A DNA stretch of 21,564 bases from positions 65,880 to 87,443 of the forward strand of contig BCHX01000015.1 of the NCBI GenBank assembly GCA_001599755.1, given 5' to 3'. Positions 17,972 to 21,564 of this stretch are shown here, piece by piece. Within the stretch, counting starts at the first letter, position 1, and the number at the start of each line of letters is the position of its first letter. A program made the position numbers and the translations under genes. The notes under the pieces were generated by a model, which was given only the letters and a program-made list of their open reading frames with translations, was not told where the DNA came from and did no database searches. This DNA comes from Gliomastix tumulicola (taxonomy: Eukaryota; Ascomycota; Sordariomycetes; Hypocreales; Bionectriaceae).

Positions 17972-19836
17972 TCAGCTCAGTCCGCGTCTCAGCTCGCCGG
18001 CGACAAAGCCCTTGTAGTCGTCGAGGCTCCTCTGCACACGGATTTTGAAGCTCACCACGTGGTTGACCATGCGGTCGACGTTCGTGTGCAGCTCGTCCCG
18101 CAGCGCGCTAGCGCGTAGTACCAGCCGCTCGTACCTACGGGCAGTTAGTCTCCGCCACCGACAAGGGCCAAGAATACTCACTCCATAGTCGAAGATATTT
18201 CCCGCTGTTCCAGGAGCCGCACCGCTCCATCGAGCTCTGCGCGCACCCGAGACAGCTCCCTCTCCATCTTCTCGATCTATGTATCTGAGGATGTCTTCTG
18301 CGCCTGCGTGGCCTCCTTGGTTTTCTCGTACTCCAGCTTGGCGGCGCGCACCCGCTGTTGCAGCCCATCTATTTCACTGTGCCTATCCTCGATCACCTCT
18401 TTGATACCGTCAAGAAGTTCAAGGTACTGCATCATATCCTCCATGGCAGCGCCTCGCCGGTCCGAGATCTCCCTTCGAAGCGACAGCAGCGCCCCTCGAA
18501 CAGAGCCTCGTAGGTCTAGGTTGAGAACGCGGCCCTGCTGATACCCGGCTATCGAATCTTCTGGTGGTCGTTCGGCAGCCTGGTTCGCCAAGATCTTCCA
18601 AGGATTAGGCATTACCGAGCCCAGCTCATCATCGGCCGCCACCTCGAGCTCGTAGTTCTGACCCCTCGCATTCGTCGCTGTCGCTGGAATAAGGGCGCTT
18701 CGGTACGCCAGCGCGTTGAACTTCTCCACGGCGCGTTTCAGCTCGCCTAACTTGCGGCTAGCCTCAACCTCTTTCTCGGCCACGTACTTCTTTCCTTCGG
18801 CGAGCCTCCCACTGGCAGACTCAATACGCTGCTGCAATCGGTCACGCTCGAAATCCATGCGGTCAATATCCTGCATGCTGATCCCTTGTGCATCAAGGGA
18901 CCTCAGCATATCGCAGCGCTCGTCCCCTGCCTCCTTGAGCTCCTCACCCAACTTCTCAAGTTCCTCTTCAAGAACTCGGTTCCGGTTCTCATACCTCTCC
19001 GATCGCTGTTCCGCTTGCTTGATGTACTCCAAGAACTTGCCTCTGTCCTCCTCCATGAGTTGGAAGTGGCTGCCGATAACGGCCAGGTCAGGACTTGCTT
19101 TTTGCATGTCCTCAATCGCCTTCCAAAGTCGCGCATTCTCGGACTCCAGCACCTCTAGCTCGGCGGCGAATCGCGAGCAAGACTGCGCAAAAGCCGCGGC
19201 CATCGCGCTCACACGAGGCTCCAAGACTCGTTCCACGTCCTCGTCGCTAGCCTCCTCGTCCATATCGAGCCAATCACCGTACGCGCCGCTGAGAAATGAG
19301 AAGACTATACGATCCCGGCTAATGTCAACGCCACTCCCCTCACAAGCATCGTCGTACCGGCCCTGAGCGTACCCGTCGAGCATCCGCGATAGCTGCATCA
19401 TCCAGTGCAGGACGCCTAAGAATGCGCCCCAGTTGTGACCACCAGCGGCGGCAATCCCGCTCTTGGTAATACCCTTCTCAAAGGGATACCGTAGCCCTTT
19501 CAGTATGAGCGGAAGCTCCTGGTCGATCCCCTTCTGGAAGCGGTGATGCGGGTCGATGCGGCGGTATAGCCACTGGAACATGGAATTGAAGTCCTTTTGC
19601 GTCGGAGACTTGAGCGCGTTCTGTGAGAGAACATGTTTCATCTCGGCCTCGAAGTTATTCTGTGCCATGTACTCAAGAAGCTCCTGGCCAATACGCTCTT
19701 GGAAGGGCCGGTCTGTGAGGGGTCGCGGATCGCTGGAGACACCGGTCTGTGGCGTCACCCGGAAGACGCTCCGACGCGCAATCGGCCCAGGAGACCGGCC
19801 GAGCCAGTACACGCTGCTGTGCCGTTCCTTAGCCAT
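17972..19836 (-). pseudogene. ndc80: NDC80/HEC1 kinetochore protein copy with in-frame amber codon
   Basis: NDC80 is the outer-kinetochore subunit that binds microtubules with its calponin-homology (CH) domain and joins NUF2, SPC24 and SPC25 through coiled coils. The ATG at 19836 opens 519 codons to a TAG at 18279-18277. The CH domain spans residues about 40-155 (DPRPLTDRPFQERIGQELLE, SPTQKDFNSMFQWLYRRID, GGHNWGAFLGVLHWMMQLSR). Coiled coil with the conserved AQGISMQDIDRM follows to about 380, then the ALIPATATNARGQNYELEV region, then coiled coil (LNLDLRGSVRGALLSLRREI). In frame beyond the TAG, the reading continues as IEKMERELSRVRAEL. It crosses a 47-nt intron (18181-18135, GTGAGT...GACTAAC...GTAG) into RASALRDELHTNVDRMV and ends at a normal TGA at 17972. 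Family members have Gln at the amber position as far as I recall, so a single C-to-T change explains it. The N-terminal tail before the CH domain is about 35 residues, against roughly 100 in related fungi. Identity is firm. Pseudogene status is likely but depends on the TAG being real. Confidence 0.87.
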
Positions 19837-20442
19837 GGAATGCACCCTCAACCACCGGGCGTCAAGCTAGATCGTTCCTGCTGCATGGGCGACTGCTATG
19901 ACGACAGCGGGCTCAGGTCGGCGGTTTTCGCGCTCGAGGACGGCCGCCGGAAGCGCGGCGTGGCTTGGGACGCTTAGATTCCAGCGTAGAACGCAGCGCC
20001 AGAGGCTTCGGCCACGGTGGTCCGGCTTTTCGGTCGCTTCGTCGTGAATTGGGGGCGGACCGGACGGGGGACGGCACGGTCGAATTGAGGACTTCAGCCC
20101 TGCTATGCCGCCTAGGCGATGTCAGTAAAGGATAGTGGCCTCCTGAGATGCATCAAAACACGTACCTGAAGAGTCAAGAAGCCGCCTCGCCCGGCACGGT
20201 AGAGCCTAGACGAGCCCCAGAGACGAGGTAGGCTTGGGAAATATTGTGGCCGCGTCTACGCTGATTGGTTGGTTCAGAATTTACCTACGGTGGGCCAAGC
20301 AGAGTCCGGCTATGGAACTCCCCCGGGGCGGATCAATCTTTTCGCGTGATTGCTACGACTAATATCCCCCTATCTCCCTTTCTCACACCGACTACTCATC
20401 ACATTCACACAGCTTCAGGACCAAGAGCGCGTGGCACCAACC
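19837..20442. other. Divergent intergenic region
   Basis: Lies between the NDC80 copy (-) and the orphan gene (+). On the minus strand at 19851-19871 a different frame reads ERSSLTP, similar to the Ser/Pro-rich NDC80 tail, which may be a decayed piece of the missing N-terminus. The right part (20360-20440) is a pyrimidine-rich leader-like sequence before the ATG at 20443. Confidence 0.4.
20264..20268 (-). promoter_or_regulatory. CCAAT box (inverted)
   Basis: ATTGG on the plus strand (CCAAT on minus), about 180 nt upstream of the ATG at 20443. This position is typical for HAP-complex binding in fungal promoters. It is a short motif and so of weak specificity. Confidence 0.3.
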
Positions 20443-21021
20443 ATGCCGATGGATCGCGATGACACCGCCCGCCGGAACAGGTAGTACTACCGCGCCCCCG
20501 CTACCGACGCAGCTTACGATTTTCTTAGCCCTCCAAACGACAACGAGGTTGTATTCCTCTATAGCATCCCCCGACACGCACCCCCCTCCCCTTTCCCTCC
20601 TCCATCCAGCGAGGCGGACAGCGCGCCTTTCTGCCGCGCAAATGGCGCCAGAGGGAACGCCGAGCCACACCGCGGCCCAAAAAGGACCAGGACAGGCTTG
20701 AAGAAAAAGCGGAAGGTCCCCAAGGCACTGCGCAATTCTACAATACCGACCTCCATAAGAAACATGCGCGTCGAGCTAGGCTGTCTGCTGCATACCGGGT
20801 CTCCCGCATACGGTATCTTCGGCAGGGCCGGCAAGTTTGAGTGCCGAGCGGACGTCGAAGTAAGGGAGCGAGCAACGGATCCAGGGCCAAGCACGCGCTC
20901 CGTTCGCATTTCCTTCAATAAGGTAGCATACCACCCAGAGTATCAGGGCTTGTCGTATCAAAAACTCCTGCAGGAAGTGCGTCGTCGACTAACGACCGAC
21001 AACTCCCATGGGGAGGTTTAG
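20443..21021 (+). CDS. Basic orphan protein with KKKRKV motif
   Basis: The ATG at 20443 follows a pyrimidine-rich leader. The frame meets TAG at 20482 unless a 48-nt intron (20481-20528, GTAGTA...TTTTCTTAG) is removed. That splice keeps the frame and joins RDDTARRN to PPNDNEVVFLYSIP, giving about 176 residues. The donor is not ideal. The middle is very basic (RKWRQRERR, RPKKDQDRLKKKRKVPK) and includes KKKRKV, a classical monopartite nuclear-import motif. The C-terminal ~100 residues look globular (LLHTGSPAYGIFGRAGKF, SVRISFNKVAYHPEYQGLSY). Family not recognised; a nuclear location is inferred from the motif only. If the intron is not real, the gene is interrupted by an amber codon after 13 codons. 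Confidence 0.55.
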
Positions 21022-21341
21022 CGAAGGACGAGGGTCCACAGGCCATCCGCTCGCTTTGCAGTGGAACTAAGCGCGTCGCGTCGCGCCTCTCTACCCGCAG
21101 TTCTTCATTGATCGGGACGGGAGAGCAAGCTTGTATCAACGGACAGGAGGAGCAGAGAGAGGAGCAAGATAGTTGAGAGAAGGGAGAATGGGATCAAAGT
21201 TGAACCCCACGAGACCCGTGTTTGCTAGGCCGTGTGTTCCAACGTTGTAGATTCTCGCCCTGTCCGTTCTCGGCTCGATGCCAGTCCCTAGCTCGCTGCT
21301 AGGTCCCAGTAGTGAAGGGCAAGTCCCCTTCGGCAGCCTCG
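21022..21341. other. Region without a supported gene
   Basis: The 3' flank of the orphan gene. It contains GAGGAGCAGAGAGAGGAGC-type purine runs and a minus-strand stretch with an LTR-like look (about 21115-21244) that I could not support. No coding signal is seen. Confidence 0.4.
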
Positions 21342-21376
21342 CTCTCGCATCCCTCTCGCATCCCTCTCGCATCCCT
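21342..21376. repeat. Three tandem copies of CTCTCGCATCC
   Basis: Perfect 11-bp units at 21342, 21353 and 21364, followed by CT and then divergent sequence. Confidence 0.9.
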
Positions 21377-21564
21377 CAGCGTGATCCCTCCTATAACGGA
21401 ACGACGTCCCAAGAGCTGACTTGACTCCAAACCTTGTGGGGTTCGGCTTCATCTCCTCAGGCGATATCTACGAACGACGAGTCGGCTTCGACTCTGACGG
21501 CACAGCTCTACCTTTCCCTCGGTGGCATACGACAATCCCTACGTACCGCCGTGGTTGGATTTGG
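21377..21564 (+). other. Open frame running off the window edge
   Basis: One plus-strand frame is open from 21397 (after TAA) to the end, 56 codons without an ATG (LTPNLVGFGFISSGDIYERR...). It could be an exon or chance. No domain is recognised. Confidence 0.2.

Noticed and set aside
18716..19366. 216-codon plus-strand frame, serine-rich
   Set aside because: It lies entirely antisense to NDC80. Its serine richness is the mirror of the Glu/Arg-rich coiled coil.
17972..20700. Reassigned TAG codon, since NDC80 and the 20443 gene both have one
   Set aside because: The second is removable by a plausible intron, and nuclear TAG reassignment is not known in filamentous fungi to my knowledge. Mutation or sequence error is simpler.
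21115..21244. LTR-like minus-strand stretch followed by a primer-binding-like sequence
   Set aside because: No clear TG...CA ends, no second LTR, and no gag/pol frame. The resemblance is too short to support.
1..21564. CRISPR array, rRNA or tRNA genes
   Set aside because: No regular direct repeats with unique spacers. No rRNA-like block and no tRNA-like T-arm or cloverleaf was recognised by eye, and a dedicated tRNA scan was not possible.

Overview
The window reads as nuclear DNA of a filamentous ascomycete (Pezizomycotina, probably a Sordariomycete; inference). The reasons are short GT-AG introns of about 45-75 nt with CTAAC/CTAAT-type branch sites, TATAAAT boxes, pyrimidine-rich leaders, and proteins whose closest recognisable families are fungal (CSC1/OSCA channel, NDC80, F-box/ankyrin, hAT transposase). 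Gene density is low. Minisatellites, broken genes and a dead transposon are frequent, which resembles a subtelomeric or accessory compartment. No telomere repeat is visible, so that placement is not proven.

Layout. 1-146 is a CA-rich minisatellite. 1691-4257 (-) is a complete three-exon CSC1/OSCA-type channel gene with an overlapping upstream ORF and a TATA box. 5062-5337 (+) is a weak candidate small gene. 5850-5878 is a perfect purine-pyrimidine alternating tract. 6549-8055 holds a 13-bp tandem repeat and a decayed hAT transposase (-). 9484-10365 is purine-rich DNA followed by a degenerate ~40-bp minisatellite. 11893-12942 (-) is an intact orphan gene with a TATA box, and 13202-13531 (-) is a smaller orphan ORF. 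14696-15695 holds another minisatellite and a frameshifted F-box/ankyrin gene (+). 16142-16700 (-) is a TM2-domain membrane protein gene split over two overlapping frames. 17972-19836 (-) is an NDC80 kinetochore gene copy with one intact intron, a shortened N-terminus and an in-frame amber codon. 20443-21021 (+) is a basic orphan protein with a KKKRKV nuclear localisation motif.

The genes do not form a pathway or cluster. Only the channel gene and the 349-residue orphan look fully intact. NDC80, TM2, F-box/ankyrin and hAT each carry one or more breaks. The most interesting object is the NDC80 copy. It keeps the microtubule-binding CH domain and most of the coiled coil, but as read it would stop before the C-terminal segment that joins SPC24/SPC25. 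It is either a young pseudogene, a truncated variant, or a sequencing error in a real gene. I did not find convincing evidence of a new multi-gene system.
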